This document shows positions 12,445 to 23,259 of a stretch of 64,000 nt of DNA, piece after piece. The notes beneath the pieces were generated by a model, which was not told where the DNA came from, did not search any database, and saw nothing but the letters and a program-made list of their open reading frames with translations. Source of the stretch: Pelomyxa schiedti (Eukaryota; Evosea; Pelobiontida; Pelomyxidae); assembly GCA_020536535.1 (NCBI GenBank), contig JAHLWZ010000530.1:1-64000 (forward strand), in the 5' to 3' direction. Position 1 is the first letter of the stretch; each line of letters begins with the position of its first letter. The translations under genes were made by a program, and so were the position numbers.

Positions 12445-14096
12445 ATGGACGATAGGCTCAAGCGCATTGTGGACAAGCAAAGGGAGCACGAGAGGAGGAT
12501 GAGGGAGCGAGAGGAGCAGCGGCAGAGGGAGGAGGTGTCCAAGAGGAGGGAAAAACTGGGCCTGCCCCCACTGCCTCCTCTGCCCACTCCCTCCAGCTCC
12601 TCTCCTCAGGGTTCCGCGGCCAGTTCCGTAACCGGAACAGGCACTGAAACTGAAACTGGAAATGGTACTGGAACTGCTGCGACTTGTCAAAATCAGCAGC
12701 AGGAACGAAGACAAACGAGATGGAGTCCAAGGCGCACAGCAGAAGAACGAAATGTATGGCTGCTTTGAAATACACTCTCATAGAGGGAAACTAGGGACCT
12801 ACAACGCGGACTGACGTTTCACCCGCAACGTCCGAAATTCCCCCAGCAGAGCTTGTTGGGTGGGTAAAGGTGTGACATCTTTTTTGTTCCCACACAGAAA
12901 TTTACATTCTTTTACAAGTCGGAAATGGGGTGGGCTCCAATACAAACCAAAGTGACAAATGATTACAAAGTGAGGCCAACCAAGAACTTCATGCCAATAT
13001 GGCTCTACGACCAACTAAGTTTGTGCCCGGAGAACAAAACATCTAGATACAAAGATTCACTTACTAATAGAACCAAGTTTTGCTTTGACACAACCATACA
13101 AGACGGATTTCTTAGTTGGATGCTCTTTGATGATACCAATAATTCGCTGCTACATGACCGTGTGTTTTTACGGTATTTAATACCTTTCTGACAAAATGAT
13201 AAGAAAGATGGGCAAAGCCTCAATAAGCGCATAATGAATGATCTCTTTGCCTCACGTGATGCCATTTTTTCAAATGCAGGGCACCCTTTATTTGTAAGCC
13301 GCCTAGCGTGGGTTGTCAAGCTCTTCCAATGTACCGTTGCAAAAGTCGAGTATGATCCCCTTCTACTCTCGTGTACATTATAATTATTCCGTCGCCCAAA
13401 AAAAGGGAGCTGGTTGAAGCTCGCCGGAAAGGAAAGCAACCTGTAAAGCAAGAGACAATCTGGATTGAAAAAATTGCCCCATTACTTGCCGAGTATCAAC
13501 GACAACTTGAGGTCCTTATCCCACCCCAGCAACCAGCACCCCCACCTGAAACCTGTATTATACCCAATATCCTGGAGATCCTGGATGACAACACCATGAC
13601 CCAAGTTCTCCTGAAACTCACCAACGTGCGGGACCTGCTCAACACATCATTCGCTTGCAAAAAGCTGCATGCCCTGTGCTCCCAGCAAATCATATACCAC
13701 GATTTCCTGTACCGGGAATTCCCGATTTCCTACTCCCGAGCCGAACTAGAGCAGCGGCGATCCACCCTTTCTGCTGCAGCCAGTGGGAGTGGAACCTCTT
13801 GGGCAAATATCACAACAGTAAGGTCGGAATTCGACTGGCGCACACACTATATATCAGCAGTCCAGAGCCTGCAAGAGCAAGTGCCGGACGAGCAGCTCCG
13901 CATAATAAGCATCAACAGGAAGGCCGGGGGGATTGCGCTCTGCACGAAATGCATGGGGTTCTTCTGGCAGGAGACAAACTCCGCCACGAGTTGTAACACC
14001 GGCACTTATGAAGAGTACTTCCATCTCGGCGCATCTTTCAATCCAGATAACCTCGTACATACCATCATCAGCCTCCCTTGTCCTACAGGAATGTAA
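12445..14096 (+). CDS. F-box protein with N-terminal coiled coil
   Basis: ATG 12445 gives a strongly charged helix (KQREHERRMREREEQRQREE), then a Pro/Ser/Gly/Thr-rich linker. In-phase introns lead through FTFFYKSEMGWAP and SLNKRIMNDLFA exons to an F-box at about 13,560-13,720 (LEILDDNTMTQVLLKL, SFACKKLHALC). F-box proteins recruit substrates to SKP1-CUL1 ligases. The C-terminal part with CTKCMGFFW and a later Cys may bind a metal. A second model starts a separate F-box gene at ATG 13352. The single-gene model is preferred because the phases join cleanly and two genes would otherwise overlap. The last exon ends at TAA 14096. Confidence 0.6.
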
Positions 14097-14153
14097 AAAA
14101 AATTTTCTTTCATCACATCTTTTGATTAAGCGAAGGCGAAGGGACACAGGCGA

Positions 14154-15494
14154 ATGGCAGACAAGGAGGCGGATGAAGCTCCGGCAGAGGCACCAGTGAT
14201 TATGGGATCGGGCGATACGAGTCAAGTCGAACGGGCCAAGGACGACGCAGCTCACGGGGATCCCGCCGTAAAGGACAAGGAACAAGTTGGCGGCTCCGAC
14301 GCAGAGCCGGGGAAAGACGCCAAACAGCAAAGCGACGCAACGGCCCAAAGCGGGGAAAGCACAGCCGCCAAAACAAACGACGACGCTCCCACAATCCCTC
14401 AACGCGAATCCGAAAACAGCAAAGATAAGGGCACCGACGGGCCCAACGAATCGCCATCAGCAACAGAAGACATAACTCCCAGTAACGCCAGTACTACAAC
14501 AACTACTACTACTACTACGACTGCAGTCATGAATACAAATACGAGTACTGAACAAGTATCGTCTGTCGACGCCACTGAGGGGGCACAGACTTCGCTCACT
14601 GTTTCTGTGACTGCTGAGACTAACTCCTCTAACCAACCACCTTTGGACTCTGAGAAGCCGTCTTCCAAGAAGTCTAACAAGTCCCACCACGTTCCACCCA
14701 CCAGCGCCCCACCACGTCCCCCTGGTAAGAAAGCAACCACAACGGAGTCTGATGATGCTCACCCGGTACCACCGGCTTCAGCAGCTTTTTCCTCCGGAAA
14801 TTCCAGTACAAGCCCTCGCTGCACCTCACCAACTCCCACTTCAACAACTACAACAGCGGAATCAACAGCAGCAGCAGCAGCACCACCGGTAACACCTACC
14901 GCAACAACTACTGGCGATAGTAAAAGCAAACCTGATGGTGGAATCACAGTTTATTGTGAGGACGGCGACTTACTACTGCTATTTGCCCCACTCTTTGAGA
15001 ATGCCATATCCCTCTTCAAACACGTTTATGTTTACCAGCTCAAGAAAGGCATTAATAAAATAACTGCCTTTGTCCCTGGTGAGAGTTCACAGTTCTCTGC
15101 CCTCCTCTCTCCCAAGTCCAAGGACACTGACCGTGAGTTCATTTCACCTTCCCATCCTCTCAATAGTAGAACTTACTATTCCCACAGTTTTCCTCATTGT
15201 TTGTGAGGCCACTCCAGACATGGACTTTCCTACCTTGTAAGTATTTCCTTTTACCACTTAGTGACTGTGTTTAACAAAGTTAAATGAAATGTGCCCAGAG
15301 TATCTTCGGTAGAGGCCTCCGCACGTGATTGTGTGGTATTGATGATGGACACATCAACACAGAATAAGCTGAAGCAAAACAGCAAGCGGTTCCCAAAAGG
15401 CTGGTCAAAAGTTGTTGAAAAGCAGCTCAATTCCACATCTCAAGTACCTCCACAACGAGCAACCGCAATCACTCAGTACTTTAAAACTCACTGA
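14154..15494 (+). CDS. Ser/Thr-rich low-complexity protein with a C-terminal globular domain
   Basis: ATG 14154. The first 260 residues are disordered and rich in Thr, Ser, Ala and Pro, with a run of ten Thr encoded by a near-perfect ACT tract around 14,500. From about 14,940 the composition becomes globular (TVYCEDGDLLLLFAPLFENAI, then FLIVCEATPDMDFPTL across an intron, then RDCVVLMMDT). Two introns (about 15,133-15,188 and 15,237-15,299) are needed; the gene ends at 15494. No family is recognised. Confidence 0.6.
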
Positions 15495-15619
15495 GTGCAC
15501 TTTTATTATTACATGCACTTAGTGGCCAACAAAAGTGGGGAAGCTAAGAAACTCTGTTGTTATTGTACACAATAACCTTTTTTTTTCTTTAAAGATAGTA
15601 TTTGCTCTCATACATGGCT

Positions 15620-16761
15620 TCAACAATCGTGTGGTTCCGCAAAATTGCTCTTGGTTGCGTGTTCCTTCTTGACTCTTGTTCTGGTAATGGTGAATGAAAG
15701 TTTGAGAAAAGGAGTACAACCTCATATTGCAGAACCACATTGTGACTTTGCTCATTTGAACACCACATAGTCTGGCCAGTTCTTGCTTTTCTGCTTTGGA
15801 TGGATAGGGATCTAAATGAAAGGTGAAACTGTTTTTCCGAAAGTGCACAATACTTAGGATGTGATCACTGAACCATTGTCTCAAAATTTCCGTTGCCGCT
15901 TCGTTAAAGACTTTGGCTCCCTTAGACTTATGTGGTGTACCAGGTACAGCGAGCTCTTTTTTTACCAACTGCTGCAAATGTTCTGCCATACGGTAAAAAG
16001 AGCCACAGGAGCATTGAAAGAGTTTGTGTATCACCTTTGGCCTTGGCAATCACCGCCTCTCGGAGATTGAAATGAAGCTGACTGAACCGCTTGAGAATAG
16101 CCAGTTGGGCGCATCTGTTTTTGTAAAGATACTTCACAAGTTGGGCAACTAACTGCTGTGCTTCAGGAATTTCAGCTAAGCGACCGTAGGTCAGAGCCTC
16201 TGCTCTCCAAAGGGCCTGTAACTCCAAAGTACGGCCAGAACACGTGTTTTTAATCTGAAATGCCTGATCTTTGTAGTACTTGAGCAGCTGCTGGAAGGGC
16301 TAAGCATAATAATGGAATTGAGAGCAATACATCATCATCATTGCGCGTAATCTCCTCAAATTTGATTTCCAGTTCTTGTGATTCCTCTTCACTCTGAATG
16401 AATAAAAACGTTCACGGCAGGATGAAACGGAACCGGAAAAAGGTCTGTGTAAAGAATTGTGCAATGCCACAACAGACTGATAACACGTTCTCACAATCGC
16501 CTCAGTGACTTTTTGCACAAAATAGTCCTCGTCATTTATCACACACTGTACAGTGATTGCCTGTGGTGTGCCCTCCACGTTGTTTTGAGTAACGCCGTAC
16601 TGTCCAGTGCTCAAGTGGGTCGTAGCAACAAACGTTTGTGTGGAGATAGGCCCTATCGTAGCCAGGCTCGGGTCTGCGTATGCTCCCGCGGAAACAGCTT
16701 TCCACGCGGTGTAAGGTTTAAACATCGCAAACGTGACCACTACCTTCGATATTGTCCCCAT
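15620..16761 (-). CDS. TALE-class homeodomain transcription factor
   Basis: ATG 16761, stop 15620, about six exons. The C-terminal homeodomain spans three exons: FNEAATEILRQWFSDHILNP, then YPSKAEKQELARLCGVQMSK, then WFCNMRTRVKK. The extra residues between helices 1 and 2 (the NPYPS loop) define the TALE class (PBX/MEIS/KNOX/BEL). Helix 3 keeps W48, F49, N51 and R53. Position 50 is Cys, where MEIS has Ile and PBX has Gly, which could shift DNA preference. The helical region before it (LVAQLVKYLYKNRCAQLAIL) may serve dimerisation. The introns fall inside the homeodomain. Confidence 0.85.
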
Positions 16762-17130
16762 TCAGGAGAGTAACGCCCTCGGCACCGCGCGACACAAGAG
16801 TAACAGGCTGTTTGTCGTTTAAAACGTCAAATTACGTACGAGATCGAAGAGAAAAATGACGCGAAGGAGATACCAAGCCAGATGAAGATGAGGAATACTG
16901 CATGCTTGAGGTGATCTGATTCAACAATACAACAAACACCGCCCTAAGATCTTACTCTTCCGTGGCAAATTGGTTTTGGTTTTTTTAATAGTTGTAACTC
17001 CCAATGTTGAAGTTATGCCACATGTCTAGCAGGGTAACTATGGCAGATGGAAAATTTTTGGATTTCCAAAAAAAGGGTTCCTCAGTCCAAAAGCACCCTA
17101 AGGGTGGGGGAAGTGGTTGTGATGTGACTC
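16762..17130. other. Intergenic stretch of about 370 bp
   Basis: This lies between the homeobox gene start and the 3' end of the next minus-strand gene. Short open frames exist on both strands, but none has a start, family resemblance or consistent splice context. It should hold the homeobox promoter; no clear element is seen. Confidence 0.4.
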
Positions 17131-18324
17131 TCAAAAGTACTTGTGGAGGAATGGTGTGTAGACTCGTGTGTCCCACTGATGAGTTACCCATTGACCGGCT
17201 GTTGTGAGCCACTGGTGCAAAGTTCCACATGTGCTGAAGGTACTTTCGCCAATCACAGAGTGCACAAACCTTTCTGCGGCATATTTCAGGAATCCGAGTG
17301 TCACTGCACTGCCAACTGAAGTTGCGTGATAGTATTCGCAGGCAAGGCCACTGAATCCAATCTCCCCAAGAGTTTCCGTGCAGGATTCCATTCCATTTTC
17401 ATTGGTGGCAACATCTTGGAAATTGGTAAGTATTGGAAAATTATGTTGGCTCTACCATAGATACAGGATTTCGCGAGAGAGGCTGCTAAGAGAGTTGGAG
17501 GTATAATTGGGTGAATGTGTAAAATGTTGACAAATGCAACGGCTAGGGCTGTAGAAGTGCCAACAGATTTAAGGAACTTCACTGGGTTGCCTTTTAGAAG
17601 ATACTTGAAGTCGCGGAGGGAAGTTTTCACAATAGCAGTAATCGATGTGTGAATGTTCCTCTGAACCAAGTGGCTTGACAGAATTCCCTCACTGCTGAGG
17701 GGGAAAAAAAAAAAAGAAAAAACCAAAACTTTAAGCCATCCCAGAAAGAAAAAAAAAAAAAAAAAAAAGGAAAGAGAACCTTTTCCCCGCGTGGTGCTCC
17801 TCATGTACTTGTTTGCCTTGGGTTGCCTTTCCTCCTTTCGATTTTGGCTTGGACATTCTCAGCGAACCTGATGTTTCATGCACGCCGGCGTGTGCCTCGT
17901 GAGCCGGCGGCGGGTGCATCCAAGCCTGCAGTTGCACGTCGACGGGGACGTCGGCGACCGCATTTGCATTTGCATCCAGGGGCGCAAGCTGCACGGGGCC
18001 GAACCCCGAGCTCGACGACGCGCCGATTTGGCCGTGCGCCGATGACGGCATCGAGGACGACATGGACTCTCCCATCATTGCCTCCGGGGGCGGCGGCGAC
18101 ATTTTGAACATGGCCGGGTGTTCGGACGACTCCATCTTGAGGTCCCTCTCTTCGACTTGTCGCTTTGGTGGAGCCCTCAGTCCCGTTTCCGGGTGCTGTC
18201 CCACCGGTGGGACAGGCACGCTGGCGTGGTGGTGCTCGTTTCCGCACCCCAGAAACACCATCACAATGAACGCCAACGCGCACCCCCAAAACGTCGCCAC
18301 GCGCACGTACCTAGCAGCCGCCAT
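17131..18324 (-). CDS. Predicted single-pass membrane protein with Pro/Ser-rich stretch
   Basis: ATG 18324 (MAAARYVRVATFWGCALAFI) starts with a strong membrane helix, either a signal anchor or an uncleaved signal. A His/Pro/Ser/Met-rich low-complexity region follows. After an intron carrying a 19-base T run (coding strand), a mostly helical C-terminal part follows (RDFKYLLKGNPVKFLKSVG, hydrophobic IIPPTLLAASLA), then ACEYYHATSVG, ending at 17131. The first exon is GC-rich and the rest is AT-rich. No family is recognised. Confidence 0.6.
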
Positions 18325-18498
18325 TGTATTTGATCTGGTTTTCGAGGAAGAATTGAATTTTTTTCGCGTTTGGTTCGTGCTTTTGCTGACTGGGCGACGA
18401 ACAGTCACTTTATTTTTTTTTTGGTTTTCGTGCGTTGACGGTGATGGAAGAATCAGAAACCATGGTGGGGTGAATGAAATGTACAATGTGGAGAGCTG

Positions 18499-19600
18499 TT
18501 ACCTCCACACCACAACGCCTTCTTCTCCTTCTATCCTAAAAGTGCACCAGAGTGAAATTGCATTGACACTGACAACACCGCAGGGTTGTGCAACCTCGAG
18601 TAGTGCCATTCTCACTCCAGTGGCTGTATCGTCATCGCAAGCCGTTGACTCGGGCTCTTGGCAGACTGCATACACACCTTCTGCAATCCGCTGCTGCCGT
18701 CGGGTTGTGTGACTGCAAGGGTTCAGTGAGCACAGGCAGGCGCCGGTCCGCTTATCCCAGCAGGCCAGTTTCCCACTGGAGTGGGCAGTGAAGAGGTAGT
18801 CGGCACAAGCCTTGACACACACTGTTGATGGAATCTCGTTGTTGATGATGCCGGCAGATAGCAATACTGCACCAGAGGACTCATCCACTGCAATGAGTAG
18901 GCCACCCACAACAACCCACAGGTAAAGGTGGCTGAAAGCGAGCGAGCCTACTGGATGAGTGTACTGTGACGGCAGATGCAACTCACGCTGTACTGTCAGA
19001 TGAACGTAATCGAGCATGATTATGCAGCCTCTGTTGCACCCAATCCAAACACCGGAACTGTGCTGCACAGCACACCAAACTGGGTGCTGCAGCATCACAC
19101 TGTTACTTATTTCTCCAGTCTGTGAGTTGAGTTGAACTAGCTGAGAGGAAATTGTTGACGTTGCCACACTCAGGATACAGGTAGAGTTATTTTCTAGATA
19201 TTCTACCATGAGAAGTTGCACAGCTTGGTGTAGCCTATCATGAACAACAACCTATGGAGAATTAGATAAAACATCTGTAGTTATTTCCCCACCTTATGAG
19301 TAAATGTGTGTGAATTTACTGCAACGTGAAACAGTGCCCCTTCGTCAGAACTGCACCAGGCACTGCCTTGGTCAACACAAATAGCATGAACTGGCGAAGT
19401 GTGGACATCAATAGTGCTCACATAATCGGTGTTTTCATGGTAGACAATAACCTTGCCATTGCCTGTTCCAACCCAGACCTCACCTGTACTCAGAGATGTG
19501 ATACAACATATCTAGTATTTCTGAGTTTCTTCAACGGTACTTTTGTATTGGATACTGGAATTTTGAGGTGAAGAAAGGTCGGATGTAAGGATGTGAGCAT
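18499..19600 (-). CDS. WD40/quinoprotein-type beta-propeller protein
   Basis: Three exons run from ATG 19600 to 18499. Repeating blade-like units are visible: TGEVWVGTGNGKVIVYH, AICVDQGSAWCSSDEGALFH, GVWIGCNRGCIIMLD, YLFTAHSSGKLACWD. The GKLACWDKRTG unit is the most WD40-like. The protein is probably a scaffold. It starts 26 bp downstream of the stop of the F-box/VPS9 gene on the same strand, so shared transcription or a mis-split gene is possible, but both an in-frame stop and a good start are present. Confidence 0.68.
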
Positions 19601-19625
19601 CTCTTGTGAAACGTGGATTCCTTGG

Positions 19626-22139
19626 TTAGATGAGTGTTGTAGCAGGCATATGACTTATTTCAGCAAAAGAACCTAAATTCGGAGGGGATCTGAGCCTTTC
19701 TTCATCGAAATCTATAGCAAATATCTCAGAAGGTATAGTTTGAACTGTGGGAGGGCTAGTTGATGGAGACTGCATGGTGAATTCCTCAGATAAGCGAGGA
19801 GATGGGGTTGTGGAAGTAAGTTTTTTGGCGGGTTGCCTAATAAACATCGATATCGATCGCAGATACTTAGGAGACTTACCAAGAAATTACAGATGAGGGA
19901 GAAGATGATATGGCGGGAGTGTCTTCAGGCATTCGAGGGGAGACAGAACCCCTTCCACGGTAAATATATTGTGAGACTTTCTGGCTTATACCTGGATTGG
20001 GAAACTGCCGATCCTTCTGAACGGGAAATGGTGATTGGGGGTGTCATAGTCTCGATAAACGTTACAGCCGAGACAAGGTGGGTGTAGTAGCAGTATGCTT
20101 CGCCAAGGCGTTCTTCAGGATCTGTAAATCGGTCTATAAACCTGAAGTCAATATTTAGACAATATACAATAAGATTTCCCAGATTACGAGATATTTGAGG
20201 CAAGTCTGGGGAGATCTGCCTGGATAACTACGTAGATAAACAGAGGTAAGAAGTCATCAGCACTAACTGTAATGCCTGTAGACTGGAGCGAAACTGACTC
20301 TTTGTTACATGACCCAAGGCAATAGAAGAAGTGAAACTACACACAAAGAAGAACTTTACAAGCATTCAATACAAAGGTAATTTTTTCGAAAGGAGTAACA
20401 ACGATATCGAGCCCTTCTAATTCTGTGTACTGTGAGGTCGGCATTACACATAGAATAGCAGTACCTTTCACTGAACTTTGCATCAGACTTTCATCAATAT
20501 TAGCCGTGATTTCTAGATGTTTTGGTGTAGTAACAGAGCGTAAGTCACGTATGTGCTTCGCAAGCTTGAGATCCTTTTCCTGCAGAGCTTTTTTGGCAAA
20601 GAGGCTAAAGGAACAAGGTAAAAATGAACCCTCCAAGGGTAAAAGATTAGTAGCTGGTACCTGCTATAAAGGTGGCTAAAAAGATATGTTTTCATGCTCA
20701 TCTTTCCTAAAAGAAACAGATCTGGGGGCATTTCTTTCCATGGGGAACTGGTTTGCAGGGTATATTCAGCAGCTGAAAGGAAATTCATCATGACTTTTGC
20801 TTCGGCATCTAGACTCATTCCTTTTACCTTTTTATCAAAAGTTTTAATGAACCTACAAACTGAAATGTAAGTCATTATTGAATTTAGCACTGAGCATACG
20901 ATTCCACGGCATTCTTTATGTCTCTACACTTAGGTAGTTCAAGGATTTGTTGGAATGATTCTGAACTACTTTCTGTAATGGGCTTGGGTGGTGCAGGTCG
21001 TCTAAAGAAGATACTCTGCCCTCTTTTGAGGCCTGCATCCCCAATCTTGAGAGTGATTCAGAAAGGAGTAAAGTAGAGATTTCCTACCGGTTTTCGTGGC
21101 AATGATGTTTGTTGTCGAGTGAGGATTGGCTTCTTTGGTTTGATTTGCGAGGCGTCTGGTGACTGAGCTTTTTGGTTCTTATTATAACTTGTTTATATTT
21201 TAAAGCATTTGGGGGTGTCGATTGTTTTGTTGTGCTTACAGGTATTATGTCTGGAGAGACTTTGGTTTTCTGTTGCCGGGTCGTCGTGATATTTCGTTAA
21301 AGTGTTATTTTCCGGTTTTGGTTGGGCTTGTGGTGCAGGTGTAACTGCGGAGGAAGCAGCAACTGTAAAAGAAAGACATATTTGCTGTAAAATTAAAGAC
21401 CTTCAGCCAAAATATTTTAATGATATTTCGTACAGCTTTTCTCTTTTCCAGCCACTCTTCCAGTGTGAGGGATTCATCCTCCATATTTTCTATTAATACA
21501 TCTGATAATATGTTGATAAAACATCAGCTTTAATAACCAGCTTACTCGAAATGGAGTGTAAGGTTTGAGTTTCGTGAGTGGGTGGGCTATTGCATTGTAC
21601 GACGGGACATTCGGCTAAAAATGCACCGTCATTTCGCCACAATTCGGGTACAAAAGACAATGGAGGAGTTATTGCTTTTACAGGACGTTTTAATCTATGA
21701 AAAATGAGAATTGCACGTGGGAAGCATTGTTAACTTGAAGAATAGTACGAAGCAAAGCGCACCTAGTCTTGTATGTGTGGATAAACACAAATTTGAGAGG
21801 AACTAAAGGCTGGGGAACCCATTCTGACCCAAACACCTTCGAGAGTTGCTTCTCCCACAAAGTGTCATCTTCGCTTGCTGAACGAAAAGACTGACACACA
21901 AGTGACAGAGAAATAAGGTCTATTTTACGTAAACAACAAGCCAAAGAACAGAACACTGACCACGTAAGTCCTCGAGGGGCCAGAAACAACGAACACGGAT
22001 CTCGTGCGGAAACTCCGCTATCATCTACCGTTTTTTTTTTTCCTGTTGTTTTGTTTTTTGTAACTTCGTGCATTGCGCTGCACCTTTGGCATCTTGAAAC
22101 GGCCGAGTCAAATTGATTCCAGATCTCATGCTCTTCCAC
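19626..22139 (-). CDS. F-box protein with a C-terminal VPS9 (Rab5 GEF) domain
   Basis: ATG 22139, stop TAA at 19626, about ten exons joined in phase. The F-box lies in the first exon (LRKIDLISLSLVCQSF followed by DDTLWEKQL). A charged, Pro-rich linker follows over several short exons. Next comes the helical layer that precedes VPS9 domains (MPPDLFLLGKMSMKTYLF, then TPFEKITFVLNACKVL). The VPS9 core is DDFLPLFIYVVIQADLPRL, then RFTDPEERLGEAYCYYTHLV and SAVTFIETM. VPS9 domains activate Rab5-type GTPases in endocytosis, and F-boxes link to SCF ubiquitin ligases. The tail is Ser/Pro-rich. The splice join between the F-box exon and the linker is in phase, but transcript evidence would settle it. 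Confidence 0.75.
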
Positions 22140-22255
22140 TCACTCTGGTTCCCTGGAAGCACTAGAAGTAGCGTCAAAGTAATCTTCCAGTGTCCCGCCC
22201 TGATATTCCTTCTCCACTGAGACCAGTCAGACTTCTCTCAGGGAAAACCCGAGTG

Positions 22256-23204
22256 ATGATGGACACCGATGACCACAAAGCCGCACCCCCGGTTGATGTT
22301 GTCTCGGCCGTTACCACGACGACAGCAACGACTTCTACTGCCTCAGCGAGCGGGATCTCCGGCGTCGTTGGCGGCGCGGCTGCCGCGTCGCCTGGGGAAG
22401 GCGCGGCTGAAGATGCCGCCGGCGTCGTGGTCGGGAAGGTGCTGGGCGTGAACGCGTTCTCGTTCATCGACGACGTGTTCGACGTCGTCGACGACTACAT
22501 GAACGACGGCCTCGAGGACATTTCCGCGAAGCTGAAGGAGCTGCCCTGCCTCGCCGACCGCCACGCTTTGGTCGAAGAGGTACTTTTTTTTTTTTTTTTT
22601 TCTCTTGCTAGTCCCATAATTCGAGGAAGGCTTGTGGCGCCTGTGTAGAACCGTAAATACGAATAATAAAGTTCGTTACTAGGGGCTGAAGAGAGTCGGC
22701 GAGGCACTTGAGGCAACAATGGACGATAGACTGTCCAATTTTGAAGACTATGCTTTGAAGCATATGTTCAGCGTCCCTTCTAGTGCTGCACAACCACCAC
22801 ACCCACAACCATCCATACAAAAACTCGTTGAGCAGTCTGCATCTCTGGACTCTGCGATTTTACAAAAGCAGCAGCGACTAAGACAGGTGATGGTTGCCTG
22901 TCTGAAATGCCAAGACAATGGCTTCGTATTTTGCAAACTAAGCTTCTGTAGCTCGCAGATCACAACGCCTTGCTAAGTAGTCAGGTGAAGCAACTGCAAA
23001 CTACAAATGGTGCATTGCAACAACAAATGCAACTTGTAAGCTCGGCAATGGGGGACCTGAAGCCCAGAACTACAGCAGGTCTGTCCTCTAAGACACCCTA
23101 CACTTTCTCATTCCCACTTTCAAGACTTGATGAACAACTTGAGCTCCCTTGTGGCAACAAACTCGAAAGTACTGGATGACCTTCGGCACTCACAATCTGT
23201 CTAA
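22256..23204 (+). CDS. MIS12: Kinetochore protein MIS12 homologue
   Basis: ATG 22256; four exons; stop TAA 23202-23204. After a disordered GC-rich leader the family core appears: LGVNAFSFIDDVFDVVDDYM, then EEGLKRVGEALEATMDDR across an intron, then FEDYALKHMFSVP. MIS12/Mtw1 proteins share exactly this order (the first helices, a long coiled coil, and FxxYxLxxxFxVP). The MIS12 complex ties the inner centromere to NDC80. The C-terminal part is coiled coil (QVKQLQTTNGALQQQ). The first intron begins GTAC followed by an 18-base T run. Confidence 0.82.
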
Positions 23205-23259
23205 GTATTGTCTCTAAAAAAAAAATGTTTGTACAATTTTTATCTGTTCTCTTCCTGTG

